DNA of 64,000 nt from Plecoglossus altivelis (lineage: Eukaryota > Chordata > Actinopteri > Osmeriformes > Plecoglossidae). The notes under the pieces are model-generated. The model searched no databases and was not told the origin of the DNA. It saw only the letters and a list, made by a program, of their open reading frames with translations. The DNA lies in assembly GCA_036571765.1 (NCBI GenBank), contig BROE01000020.1:10257461-10321460 (forward strand), in the 5' to 3' direction. The position numbers were made by a program, and so were the translations under genes. Positions 54,101-64,000 of the stretch are shown here, piece after piece (the first letter of the stretch is position 1; the number at the start of each line of letters is the position of its first letter).

Positions 54101-57100
54101 CACAATTCATATTATTCTGCTTCCCCTATTATGTTAAAGCTACTGCCTACTGTGAGTACTGTCCATTGAGTAGATATTCTTATCCCAAATTCGACTTACA
54201 AAGAGATACTGAAGTTTTATTCTAGTCCTGGACAATGCACCTGCAAACCATCAACACCTAAGGATAATGTCATGAAATATGATCAAACTGTTTTTGCGTC
54301 ATTATTTAGCCATTGTAAAATGTGGCTTTCAGTTGCTGTCCTGTCATCATTAGATGGTGTCCCGCTATCTAATGATGGCGTCCCCCAGTGACAAGCCCTG
54401 ATAGCAACAATCTGCTCTGCCACCCTAGACATCTACCTCACAAGTACTGTATCTCAATCAGAAGATGCATGTGGGTGGTGCTATGTTAGATGAACCACCC
54501 AGCACATCCTTATTCATTACCATATGTTGCTGGGCCTAACGATGGACGGAGGAGTTGAGGACACTCTGTGCAGGAGTCACTGTCAAGGGACACATAATAT
54601 ATAGCAGACAGCTGTCCAGAAGTTTCCCCTGCTGTGTAATGCATGAACAGTGTGCATAAGCATGCAGATTGAGATGTACATGGCCTACAAAAGCAAGGAA
54701 TAGTGTGTGATTGGGGGTGTTTGTGATGAATAATAACAATAATATTAATAGTGTGTGAGGAATAAGGTGGTGTGTGTGTGTGTTGGCTGTGAAGAGAAAA
54801 TAGTATGGCGGTATTCAGACATTTAGATAGAATGTTTACCAATCGAGTGTTCATGGTGTGACCAAAAAATATTGCTGTCAGGGGTTTTACTGTTATAATC
54901 TGATAAATGGATGGCAGATTATTATAATCTCCATAAATAACGTCAGAGTTGTTCACTTAATACTGTACTCAGATGTATTTTATACTCCAAATGGCTACAT
55001 TACAGAGGACACACGCTTTCATATTTCCAACGCATGCAAGTGAGATACATTTCCATATGTAAATTATTAAGTACATGAAACACACTCTTAAAATCTTAAA
55101 ACTTGTGTCTCCGATCATATTGAAAATGTGTTCTCCAAGTCAAAACCAATATGAAGATAAACACCACCAGATTTGTGGCTTCCAAGAAACTGAACTAACA
55201 CGAACAAGAAACACATGCAGATCACTGCCATGAAAGGGTGAGTGGGTGAGTGTGCAGGTGGGAATGCAAATTGTACTTTCTGGAAATTATTAACACATTA
55301 ATAAGGCTAGCGAATAACTTAAATGACAGATGCTTCTAAAGCATCTCATGTTCTATGTTAAGAGTGTGTGGTGTTGTGTGTGTGTTTGTGTGCGTGCGCT
55401 AGTGTAATGCCAGGTTCTTTCTCCTGCTATCTAGTTGGCAGTGTGTAAGCACCTCGTTCCTCTCTGCTGGACCCCAGTCACACGTCATGTCCCCCAGGCT
55501 CCCTTGCCCCAGTACATAAACACAAATCCCTCAACGCCAGTGGGGATTTCATCCCTGGAGGAATACACTGTCACCGGCTGTGCAAAGAGAAAATAACAAT
55601 CGAAAAAAAACAAGACAGCTTCCTTACTCAACCCACAAGAAGCAGCCTGGATCTGTCACTGTAATTCGTGATACAGCATAGTTACGCCATAGTTGACTAT
55701 AGTCATTGCTTAAGTGAATTAGACTCATATGCAGTGATTGGGGTTTTGTAACTTATTTGCACAAAAACATCTGAATACCTTTAGTTTTAAAAACCTCACT
55801 TTATTTGTTTCATTTTGTTTTGTGTGTGAGTAACTGTAAACCATTTCCCCCCAAAATTATTGCAATATAGCTAGAGTGGAATTTTAACCATTTTTTCTTG
55901 TGTAAAAATTGGTCAGCTACAAAGACAAAAGGATTGGTGTCGATTTAGCTGTCTAGCTATGTTAGTAGAGAACAATATATTTATTGAATGGATATTTCTA
56001 TGGCTCACTGTAAAGGGTTTTCTATTAACGTTCTACTCTTTCATAATGTGTTTTTGAACTCAGAACCCTTGTATCAATGGCTTGACCTTGTGTTTCTGTG
56101 GTGAAAGGAGATGTTGACAAGGAAGCCTAAATGAGTTCTTACAAATAGAGGACTGGAGGAGTCAAAATCTTAATCATACATTGAAAGCACAGGGCTTGTG
56201 GACATATTTTCCGCTGTTCCAGTGATTGCCTTCTTGTTGTAGCTCTGAGGTGGCAGACAATAAAGAGAGGTTTCAACCTGGATACCTGTTTCTTTGTCCC
56301 TTGGGCATAAGCACATTTGTTTTCAGCCTTATTGGGTGAGGAAGCGAGCAACACTGTTGGAAGCACAGTACAAAGTGAGGATTAAGGTGCATTGAGTGTT
56401 TTCATAGTAACTGTTATGCAGTTGTCTAATGTATAATGTATTTTTCAGAAGTTATTTAATATTTAATGTTATGATTCAAAATCTTCGACCCATCACTGAT
56501 CTACTGATCAGCCTTCTAAAACACAAGATAGAAAGCAGATGACAGACTGATTATCATCACAATCATCACCCAGTTATCAACACGTGTATTTAGAACAAAT
56601 CTTGTCTCCATATAGCACATACAGTAAACTACAGCTTTCAGCAGTAGAAGCAAGGTTTACACCCAGGGGTTTACATAAACCGACTGTTGATTTGAACAAC
56701 TGCTGTAAAGCCATAAAGGCAATGGATTCACTATATCTGAAAGGTGCAAAATATTTGTATTTGTTTTTGTACCAGTGTGCACAGAGTTCCTCTCCCTCCT
56801 CTGCTTACAGTGGGCAAACAGAACGAGGAGACAGGGCTGAGTGCAGATCAGGAATGACACACACTGCCATGCTAGACACAGACACACAGGCCGAGCTAGA
56901 AGCTAGGAGCTGCCTCCACCCATGCAGCTTAGATGTGACAGGCCACTGCTCCTGTTTCTTGAGTTTGACAGGGCTGTGTGTAATTATAACAGAATACATT
57001 AGATAGAGAAGGAGCACACCCATGACCTGCTGACATTAGTGTTAAAATTATGTTTCATAAAGGGGATTCGAACATCTTTGGTTTAAAAAAGGGTTGGTCC

Positions 57101-60100
57101 TGTTTCCAGAAATGTGTAGCTTCCAATACAATCTCAGACGGAGAAGCCAGGAGAGCTGAGGTTGTCACTTTTGCTTTCCTTCAAACCCCACCACATTAAT
57201 AGGCTGTCTGTGTGACCTACCATTAGTCTTTGTATTACTCAATTATTGTGTTTAGTCCTAATGCAGCTGACCTCCATTTTATAATGGAGAGGGATGTTTT
57301 AAGGGCACTCAAGACTGAAATCACTTGAGCACATACACACCAAAACTATAAAAGTATAGTGTGTCCTCCCTGTTTTTATTTTCTCTGACCCCAGGCTTTG
57401 AGAACATAGAGCATGTGCATTATGTCTGGTCCTGTAAAGTAACGCGAGGAGGATACTCAGAGCCCGGAGCAGACTTGGGAGGGCTTCCCGTTGTAGCACA
57501 ATTGGAGTGGCAGTACTGAGGTAGTGGTGTTCTCTAAGGGAGGCTATGTGGAATTTCTTTTTCGGAGAGGCAGTGTCTTGAATGTTCCTAGTTTAACTAT
57601 TCTGCAGATTAGGATTGAGTTTAACTGGAGATTAGACTAGTTCTCTCAAAGTGATTTGTGACTTATTTAGAATCTTGACAATAAGGCTCAGTTTGGTTTT
57701 ATGGGCCATCCTCTCAAAAACTGTAAGAAGAGGGGAGAGGTAGAGAGAGAGATAAGATCTTGAAACTGACCCTCCAACCCTCCCATGCCTTTGCATATCT
57801 TGTGCTCATCCCTTACAATGCTACTCTGCTGGCTCAGTTATCTGAGACTTATCACACTTTGACAAGGGCTATTAGGAACCTTTTTGTTTTATGTTTGTTT
57901 ATCGTTCTCAGCATGCCTTGGTGCTTTTGCTTTGTAGCTTAGTAATTAAAAATGCATATTGTTGTCAGAAAGAGCATTACATGTATTATTAACAACAGAT
58001 GATCAGACAGACACACAATATTAATTGGAAGCAGTACACTGACAGTGCGTTAATATGCCACCCTTCCCAGCCCTGCTTATTTTGAATCGCATACAGGCTA
58101 CTGTAGAGTTCACTAATATGGTGTTCCCTTTGCTATTGATGGATAGCTTGTTTTGTGTGTTGAAGCAGACCTACTTTGCTCTTGTTGTTCACCATTGTCA
58201 TAATTATTTCCTGTGAATCCCAACGGATTCAGCCACTGGGTTAGCGCTAAAGAAGATATTGCCATCCAACAGTGTGTATAAATTAATCATGTTTGCAGCC
58301 TTGAACAAGCCAAGAGGCTAACTTTTAATTGTTGCCTACCAACAATGACACTAATAGATACAACACATGGGGAATGCTTGTGTAAGCAATTTCAAACAGT
58401 TGTCACCATCACCATTCTGTGAAATGCATTGAGGGTAATACAATTATTGAAAATTAACTTTAAAAAGGATACAAATTAATCTTTTTGGGGAAATGCGTGT
58501 ATAAATGGAATTGCCTTCTCCAGTCACGTAACTTAAACTAAATGTATTTGAATGGGACAATACAGAAAGTCTTTGCAGTTTGAATTCTGAATCTTGACTA
58601 ATCTTTGGGAAAAACATTTGGTATGTCACACATTCATTAAAATAATTATTTGTGTCATACTCTTCGTGCATTCTTTTTGTATCATCACAAATATTGGAGG
58701 ATACACTTACAGGTCTCTATGTTTTTGCACATCTTTTCATTTCATGGTGACTTCTCAGAAGCATTCTGCAACCCCAGCAGTCTGAGCACACACTGGGCTA
58801 TATTTTGTCAGCATCTGACATTCCTCTCCAGGGACACTTCAAAGTGAAAACTCCTCTCCCGTCAAACGTTATCATCTTTTAGCAATGGCCTTGAAGATTT
58901 GTCCACACTATGGAAGATGTATTAGTTTGCTAACATATCTAATCTCACTTTATTACAGAGGAATTTGGGAATTGGGAATTAAGAAATGGTACAAACTGTT
59001 GTATGATTCTTTATGCTCAATGTTTGTATATTTTGTATATTATTATATATTTTTAAAATCACTTATTATGAAATCTGCTTAATACAATTCTTAAGATAGT
59101 GAAATATTTGGATTCATTCAGACACTATAAACTGAATGATGTTGTTGCAATGCTGCACCTGCGCGAACAAAACATTGTGCCAAATGTGTGGTTTAAAATC
59201 TGTGTTTGCAATTAAATTATTCGATTTTATTCCACTGTTGATATAGTCAGTCACCATGTAGAGGTGTGTCAGTAGTAAACATGGACAGGGCCAGTCACAG
59301 CTCAAAAGCATTGGGGAGGAAACAGGCACAAACATGTCTTGTCCTGCTGTGTGTTCCTTCTCCCTCTGCTCTGCTCCTAAGCCAACCTACCTAAGCCAAT
59401 CTATCCTCAACACACACAAACACACACAGCTCTGAGAATGCTGATTGGCCGACTGTAATGTGTCCTGTACATGCTTGTATCAGGGAACAAGCTGTGGCAT
59501 GGATGGAAACACGCTGTGATAAATGACCAGGCAGTTAGAGAGGCTAGGGTAAGAATCCTCCAAGACCTGTTTTGTTTAATTACCAGCCTGCTAACAAGAG
59601 AATGGGTTTGATTAGGCTCAGCAGGGAAATAGTATCTGTCTGTCAGTGGAAAGGACTGGAGAACTGAATAACAGCATACAATGTCATTAAAATGACTAAA
59701 AGTCACCCAAATATATACTTTAGAATGTATTGTCATTGACTGAAACTGTCATGACCAGTGGTATGACTTAAATTAAAGTAAATCTTTTTGTTTTGTAAAA
59801 CTTTTTTGTTTATGGTTATTAAGGTCATAAGATTGTATAAAGTGCGCCAGACCCTGCCTTGCTAGCTGTAATAAATTGAATAATATCATATTTGGGTGAA
59901 TATAATGTTCTTTCACATGAATAATAGTGTGCTGAAATGTGTTCAGATAATTACACAGCTTTGTATCCTATCACAGACTCTAGCCATCATTAATTTTCAC
60001 CTTGGCACAAAACTCAGTGGTAGTTCTACCCTTAGGAGAAGGTGGATGCTCAAAACACCACATAACAGCTACACTAACAAATGCATTCAACCCACGACCC

Positions 60101-63100
60101 CAATCCCCACAATCCCACCTGCCAAAACTGGTTTACAGCCTAATGATATTTTGATGATGTACAGAATCATACTGACCTTTAACATGCATATAGTTTGGTG
60201 CTTATTTGATCTCAGACATTTTTCCTTTTTTTTCAGATCTGACGTTCTCCTGGATTTTTAATGAGTACCCATCATTTGTGAAGCAGGACACAAGACGCTT
60301 CATTTCCCAAGAGACAGGGAATCTGTACATTGCTAAAGTGGAACCTTCTGATGTGGGAAACTACACCTGTGTGGTTACCAATACTGTCACAAAGACCCGC
60401 GTACAGGGCCCACCCACTCCACTAGTGCTACGCAGTGATGGTGAGATCTGGCTCTATTTGGTCCTGTATGTGTATCTATGTATGTGTGTGTCTGTGTGTC
60501 TTTTTAATGCCTATTAGTCAATATGTCTTTAGTTTGAAGAGAGTTGAATGAAACAAAGAACACACTAGCTGCTGGCAAAAACAGGTCTGTCCGAACAGCC
60601 CCTGTTCAGTAAAGAGCATGTTTTTCATGTTATAGGACTTATTGCAAAAGATGAAGGACACTTTGTAACAAATTGTATACCATTTTTTACACTTTGTACA
60701 AATGGTATTTTGTTCCTCATCGCACATATAGCATCCGATAAAGGTTATACTTATTAATAGGAATTAGGTATGAACAACCATGGGCTTTAGGCCCATGAAA
60801 TGCTTATTTGTAAATTAAATATTTGAAGAAGGCCAAGTGGTTTTAAAGAATACCAATGAAATGCTAAGGTTTTTTTCTTTGCTAATTTCAGTAACTTCAG
60901 TGCTTTAGGCTGGCCTTATCAAAGCCTCAATGTAAAGGTCACAGGTGTCTCTGTGATCTACATGTTAGCACTCTTGTCCCAGAAAGATGGATATTCATTC
61001 ACTAATTAATGTGTAAAAGTTTTTTTTATTTTTTAGCTTCCATTGTTGCTCCCCACATTACAGATACTGAACTGTGATGTGATAGAATGATTTATCCCTT
61101 TATAGAATGGCCACAGCCAACTCCCCTATGGGTGAAGTGGGAGCTATCATGACTGTTGCCACTGGTGGTATTGCTAAATATTTAAAATATTTTTTCCAGG
61201 AATACCAATATTCCAGATGTCCAAATCAGTCTGAGATACTCTTGGTTATGCAGTCTGGTTATGAATAAACAGATGCTCGTGGATTAGGATTTTAGGAGAT
61301 TAATCCTCATAGAGATGGGTCCCTAAAACATATCTCTATTTTGAAAGTTACAATATGCACAATATAATTTTGATGCTTTTCCAACAAATCAAAAAGTATA
61401 GCTAAATAGTTCTATTTTCAACTAAACTAAAGTAATCAAACCAGATATCCACAAACACACATCAGTGTGACATATGGAGTCTAATTACCAACCTCATTGT
61501 CACTGGTTACATTTAGCTCATGTTCTCTATGAAAAGTAATGGTCTGAGACAATTGCCACCTTCTTACATGTTTCTCATTTACCATGGGCTATAGTGCCAT
61601 GAGTAACCAACAGTATTAGACTATCGTGATGAGGATCTGATTTGGCTATCAAACAGTTGGGATCCTGATAACACATCTCACCACCAAATGAAACGAGACA
61701 AAATCTTATATTTGAAAATCTGTTTGTGTCAGGAAACCTCAAGACTGGATTTCAGATAAAAGCAACAGCAGTGTTTGATCACTGCAAAAAGCCATCTTAA
61801 AAGAAACAAGAGAAAGGGTACTAAACTTAAATATTACTTAAAATAAGCAAAATTGTCTGCCAACAGAACTAGCAAATTTGACTTGCCAAGATCAAATATC
61901 TAGCCTCAACAAACTCAGATACCTTACAACTAGTGTGTTCTCACTAATCACAAATTATTTTCTCAATACGTTGGAAACTTTTCTGATCAATGCACGTACA
62001 AGCACCACAAGGTCAAGATCAAATACTTTCACCCACCAAGGCAGAGGGCTCACTTGAAAAGAAAGGTGGCATAGCGGTTCTTCCTCCAGACAACCTTTTC
62101 GATGCCTTGAAAGGAAGTAATTTAGCTGCTGAATCAACTGATTATCGATGGACAACATGGTACATGCGTTGAGTCATGGTATTGTGAGTGAAGGTTTTTA
62201 TACTCTTCAATGCAAAGTTATTGTCTGACCATGGACTTCGACCACCGTGGATCCGTGGATCTCCACCAAATAGCAGACATGGAAACCAAAAGAGTGCCTT
62301 CTATTGTATGCTAATGTGACCGTCAGCCACTTTTTCTTCAAAAGCCACTCCACGTTACACCCTCTTTTTTGTCTTGTACCAGCAGTTTGAGTGATAACAA
62401 TATCTCGTGACTGGTGGGCACCAAGTCACTTTACTCAAAATTAAGGGTTTCTAACCAGTGCTCAATTGAGAAATCCACTGTATTCAGTTTTTAAAAGTTG
62501 TCTGGCGTTTGTGAAGCTAGCAAGCTAGCTAAGACAAACTATGCTCCTCGCTCTTGCAGTCTCTTTTTGGCGCCAGTGGGACAGACAGCCAATCAGGTCT
62601 GGAATACCAAATTACGCTGTAGTGGGGCTACGGGCTGTCAGCCCTTCACATTAAATTTGTGTGATCTACTTTGATGACACTAACATTCTGAGCATGCATA
62701 TTAATATTTACACATGTACAATGTACATTAAATTGTGACAGAGGGGCTAGCCCCACAGTTACGCTTTAACCTAAGACCTACCTTTGCGAACTCACACCGG
62801 AAGAACGTCTGAAGCAGCAAGGCATGGACCAATGAGCATGAAATAATATCCTAACACAAATTAGAGACTATGATATGAAGGAAGATGCTATATTGATTGA
62901 TCATATGTTATATTAAGTTATCATCGGAAAATACAAATAACATAATTTTGTTTAATTAATTTTTGTGAAAAAGAACCACTCTCCTAATGACCAGTCACTC
63001 CTGCATATTGTTAAATTGTAACCTGAAGTATTGTTACACTTCTAGTATTTCTATATGAGTTGATGATTTATATTGTCTGTTTGACAGTAAAATAAAAGAT

Positions 63101-64000
63101 TCCACTCTGATGTTTACAACAGTTACATTATAATAAAGTCATAATTTCCTATTTTAAAATAAGAGATTGTGACTTTACAAATAGCAGTTTGTACTTTTCA
63201 GTGTGGTTTCAGCTTTATAACTGTGGACACTAGTTTTAAGCATGCAGTAACACACAACAGGTTATACAAAGTCAACAAATCTCACTAACAAGTAAGAATA
63301 GCTTGTACATGACCTCAACCAAACAAGGAAAACTGTTAAATAAAACAAATAAAACCTACAAGGTAAGGAAAAATGTCTCATCTGAAAAAATAAGCATATA
63401 TTAACTTGATTTAAGACATCTTACTTAGATTTCAGTTTTTGCAGTCATGAATAGGTGAACTGAGTTGAACCAGAGACAAATATTTGCATGGAGCTACTTA
63501 TTAGCTGTGTCATTGTTATCAATTGCTGCACAGAACTCTGCAGAAGACATATTATACATCATATTTTTCATTTCACTTTCCCTTCTTAGGTGTGATGGGT
63601 GAATATGAGCCAAAGATTGAAGTTCAGTTTCCAGAGGTCGTCCATGTAGCCAAGGGTTCTACTGTAAAGCTGGAGTGTTTCGCTCTTGGAAAGTAAGTAC
63701 TTTGTTGAATTTTAACTATCTATGTTTGATTTAACAGGGACTCAGAGACATGAAACGTGAAACTTTATTAGAATAAACAGCGTGATACTTTTCATGTTTA
63801 CATTTTTGCCTCAAACCCTGCTCAGTTTCAGGCTGGAATGCACGTCTGAGAATCTCATTACAGGTTCTCAGAGATCATTGCTAGTTCAGCAGATTAACTA
63901 TTTATTCCAAGTATATTCAAATAACCGAGAAATAGGATATACTTTATATACAGTACTAATTATCTTGTCTTGTTTGTCAATTTTCTTCCAACCAGCCCTG
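36128..64000 (+). CDS. cntn3: Contactin-3-like protein, N-terminal part (continues beyond window)
   Basis: Start and first domains of a contactin. Coding exons are 36128-36182, 43779-43911, 47232-47407, 53341-53436, 60237-60440, 63590-63692 and 63996 onward. The joined frame gives 257 codons plus one base with no stop. Residues 1 to about 19 are a signal peptide beginning MMLLWKLLVLPSL; human CNTN3 begins MMLPWKQLILLS. Ig1 has Cys52, Trp64 and Cys102; Ig2 has Cys146, Trp159 and Cys198; Ig3 starts, with Cys251. CNTN3-like wording includes YLENFK, VREGQGVVLLCGPP, NEYPSFV and PTPLVLRSDG. GVMGEYEPKIEVQFPE is shared across CNTN3/4. NGT (67-69) and NYT (195-197) are potential glycosylation sites. 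The mature protein should be tethered at the neuronal surface. It lies downstream of another contactin in the same orientation, suggesting tandem duplicates. Confidence 0.92.
36775..37040. mobile_element. Probable transposon-derived fragment, class unresolved
   Basis: The composition changes abruptly to an AC-rich, T-poor stretch (acaagacacaggtgaaacta, cacagaccacagggacacac) that ends in a CpG-rich piece (gccggggcacggccgtgggcgtgac). Similar AC-rich strings ending in gtgggcgtgaca are, from memory, frequent in interspersed repeats of teleost genomes. I cannot identify the family or its ends. Confidence 0.35.
40005..40261 (-). other. GC-richer open island, unidentified (possible pseudogene fragment)
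   Basis: Two minus-strand frames are open here: 83 codons at 40256-40005 and 68 codons at 40261-40055. The stretch is markedly more GC-rich than the intron around it. The peptides are rich in Gly, Pro, Gln and Leu (HPSIDKLPEERSSLLEPQLN) and I recognise no family. No splice sites or promoter support expression. It may be an old processed-gene fragment or chance. I do not call it a gene. Confidence 0.2.
42150..42235 (+). mobile_element. Degenerate tRNA-derived SINE-like fragment
   Basis: The string gccctggtagctcaccagag, followed by agagcttgtgcc and gctgaggcctt, resembles the tRNA-related head of teleost SINEs (ggtagctcacctggtagagcgcg type) with an A-box-like segment. The expected B box (ggttcgattcc) is degraded and no tail is visible. 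The call is from remembered consensus and is approximate. Confidence 0.4.
43779..43911 (+). CDS. cntn3: Contactin exon: Ig1, first half
   Basis: The acceptor cccttttgtcctgtag ends at 43778. The exon completes Gly19 and gives SGVLQSPVFTKQPGSIVFPV, then SCEAQGSPP with Ig1 Cys52. CNTN3 has LQGPVFIKEPS and CEARGNPSP at the same place. It ends with the Arg codon split (phase 2) before gtgagt at 43912. Confidence 0.93.
43912..47231 (+). other. Intron within Ig1
   Basis: A 3.3-kb AT-rich phase-2 intron. Apart from a 17-bp tandem duplication at 45901-45934, I see nothing of note. Confidence 0.8.
45901..45934. repeat. 17-bp tandem duplication
   Basis: catctggaggttcctgt is followed directly by catctagaggttcctgt, with one mismatch. 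It is a recent-looking local duplication in an intron. Confidence 0.85.
47232..47407 (+). CDS. cntn3: Contactin exon: Ig1, second half
   Basis: The acceptor ttgtttctaag ends at 47231; the split codon restores Arg63, followed by WKLNGT. The exon carries LSGGNLRISQLN, then DAGTYQCLATNSFGTIVSRE, the full Ig F-G signature with Cys102. It ends TFS plus the first base of Tyr122, before gtaagt at 47408 (phase 1). Confidence 0.95.
47408..53340 (+). other. Intron between Ig1 and Ig2
   Basis: A 5.9-kb intron with no supported gene. It contains a short hairpin (48258-48278), GT-rich simple sequence (51241-51274) and an AT-rich near-palindrome around 52510-52535. An open frame at 50362-50772 is judged to be chance. 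Confidence 0.8.
51241..51274. repeat. Impure GT-rich simple sequence
   Basis: Interrupted tg/gtg repeats (gatgtgtgtgtgtggatgtg and onward). Ordinary microsatellite-like DNA. Confidence 0.7.
53341..53436 (+). CDS. cntn3: Contactin exon: Ig2, first part
   Basis: The acceptor tctatttcag ends at 53340. The 96-bp exon encodes YLENFKMHRRSSVLVREGQG then VVLLCGPPSHSG, with Ig2 Cys146. It ends with the first base of Asp154 before gtaaga at 53437 (phase 1). YLENFK and VREGQGVVLLCGPP match CNTN3 closely. Confidence 0.94.
54345..54377. repeat. 11-bp perfect inverted repeat overlapping a short direct repeat
   Basis: The arms are catcattagat (54345-54355) and atctaatgatg (54367-54377) around an 11-base spacer. 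The segment gatggtgtcccgc at about 54353 is echoed by gatggcgtccccc at about 54374, so direct and inverted repeats interleave. Confidence 0.85.
54771..54782. repeat. (TG)6 microsatellite
   Basis: Six uninterrupted tg units in the intron within Ig2. Confidence 0.85.
55363..55398. repeat. Impure GT microsatellite
   Basis: Interrupted gt repeats with ttgtg and gcgtg variants, in the intron within Ig2. Confidence 0.75.
59409..59428. repeat. CA-rich simple sequence
   Basis: cacacacaaacacacaca in the intron within Ig2. Confidence 0.75.
60237..60440 (+). CDS. cntn3: Contactin exon: Ig2, remainder
   Basis: The acceptor tttttttcag ends at 60236. The exon encodes DLTFSWIFNEYPSFV (Trp159), then SQETGNLYIAKVEPSDVGNY and TCVVTN with Cys198. 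It ends PTPLVLRSD plus the first base of Gly222 before gtgaga at 60441 (phase 1). Confidence 0.95.
60441..63589 (+). other. Intron between Ig2 and Ig3
   Basis: A 3.1-kb intron. More than half is the hAT-like element at 61780-63446. An inverted repeat of 9 bp (60678-60686 with 60700-60708) lies near its start. Confidence 0.8.
61780..63446. mobile_element. hAT-like nonautonomous DNA transposon remnant
   Basis: The left end starts cactgcaaaaag and the right end finishes cagtttttgcagtc. These give near-terminal inverted repeats sharing the 10-base actgcaaaaa. Sub-terminal stretches (taaaataagcaaaattgtct, gcaaatttgacttgccaaga; right end gatttaagacatcttactta) resemble a hAT-type repeat widespread in vertebrates. 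No transposase frame is seen, and the 60-codon frame at 61990-62172 is not one. I could not find a clean 8-bp target duplication. The middle (about 62200-62770) has different composition and may be a nested insertion. Confidence 0.45.
63590..63692 (+). CDS. cntn3: Contactin exon: Ig3, first part
   Basis: The acceptor tcccttcttag ends at 63589. The exon encodes GVMGEYEPKIEVQFPE, then VAKGSTVKLECFALG with Ig3 Cys251. The Asn256 codon is split (phase 2) before gtaagt at 63693. The motif is nearly invariant in CNTN3/CNTN4/CNTN5/CNTN6-type contactins. Confidence 0.95.
63996..64000 (+). CDS. cntn3: Contactin exon: Ig3, next part, cut by window end
   Basis: The acceptor ttttcttccaaccag ends at 63995. 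The first base completes Asn256 and the next codon is Pro, giving the conserved LGNP. Only five bases are in the window. The intron before it (63693-63995) is 303 bp. Confidence 0.82.

Larger units (their letters stand above)
53437..60236 (+). other. Intron within Ig2
   Basis: A 6.8-kb intron with no supported gene. It holds an 11-bp inverted repeat (54345-54377) and simple GT/CA stretches (54771-54782, 55363-55398, 59409-59428). Open frames at 54510-54956 (-) and 56584-57006 (+) lack any coding signal. Confidence 0.8.

Noticed and set aside
54510..54956. 148-codon - strand open frame
   Set aside because: It is the longest frame in the window but is rich in His, Thr and Ser from simple repeats (SHTINIIVIIHHK) and crosses a TG microsatellite and an intron. 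No homology is recognised.
56584..57006. 140-codon + strand open frame
   Set aside because: No domain, no promoter or splice signals, and overlapping open frames on the other strand. The composition is that of non-coding DNA.
57060..57075. ggattcgaac-like string resembling a tRNA T-loop
   Set aside because: No acceptor stem, D-loop or anticodon arm can be built around it.
1..64000. Possible CRISPR array, operon, phage or toxin system
   Set aside because: There is no regularly spaced short-repeat array, no clustered prokaryote-like ORFs and no ribosome-binding sites. The gene structure is clearly vertebrate.

Overview
The window is vertebrate genomic DNA, most likely from a ray-finned (teleost) fish. 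The protein matches to vertebrate contactins are strong, introns are mostly 0.1-8 kb, the background is AT-rich, and the repeat relics are of teleost types: a degraded Tc1/mariner end, a tRNA-SINE-like head and a hAT-like element. All real coding sequence found is on the + strand. It belongs to two contactin genes of the immunoglobulin-superfamily neural cell-adhesion group (GPI-anchored; six Ig domains then four fibronectin type III domains), arranged head to tail.

Region 1 (1 to about 7.8 kb) is the 3' half of a contactin-3/4-type gene. Eleven exons (280-6564) encode Ig6, FN3-1 to FN3-4 and a C-terminal GPI-signal tail, followed by a long 3' UTR with a poly(A) signal at 7760. The spliced segments join in one open frame with conserved domain-boundary phases. 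The translated length (about 525 residues) matches the same part of human CNTN3.

Region 2 (about 7.8-28.85 kb) is a gene-free interval of about 21 kb. It holds a Tc1-like remnant, a possible LINE/SINE tail, a 62-bp tandem repeat and no convincing coding sequence.

Region 3 (about 28.85-64 kb) is the 5' part of a second contactin, closest to CNTN3 in my reading. It has a CpG-rich candidate promoter and untranslated first exon near 28.9-29.0 kb, a start-codon/signal-peptide exon at 36046-36182, and exons for Ig1, Ig2 and the start of Ig3 (43779-63692). The next exon begins at 63996 and runs off the window. Introns are 3-8 kb and carry a perfect 17-bp-stem hairpin, a GC-rich antisense open island, a SINE-like fragment and a hAT-like element.

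Both halves read as CNTN3-like, so the simplest interpretation is a tandem contactin-3 duplication of the kind named cntn3a.1/cntn3a.2 in zebrafish. The two genes show non-overlapping parts of the protein here, so their paralogy cannot be tested inside the window. I see no bacterial-type operon, CRISPR array, viral gene or novel multi-gene system. The less ordinary items are the tandem pair, a start-stop upstream ORF before the second gene, a candidate alternative C-terminus in the first gene, and several unexplained repeats or hairpins.
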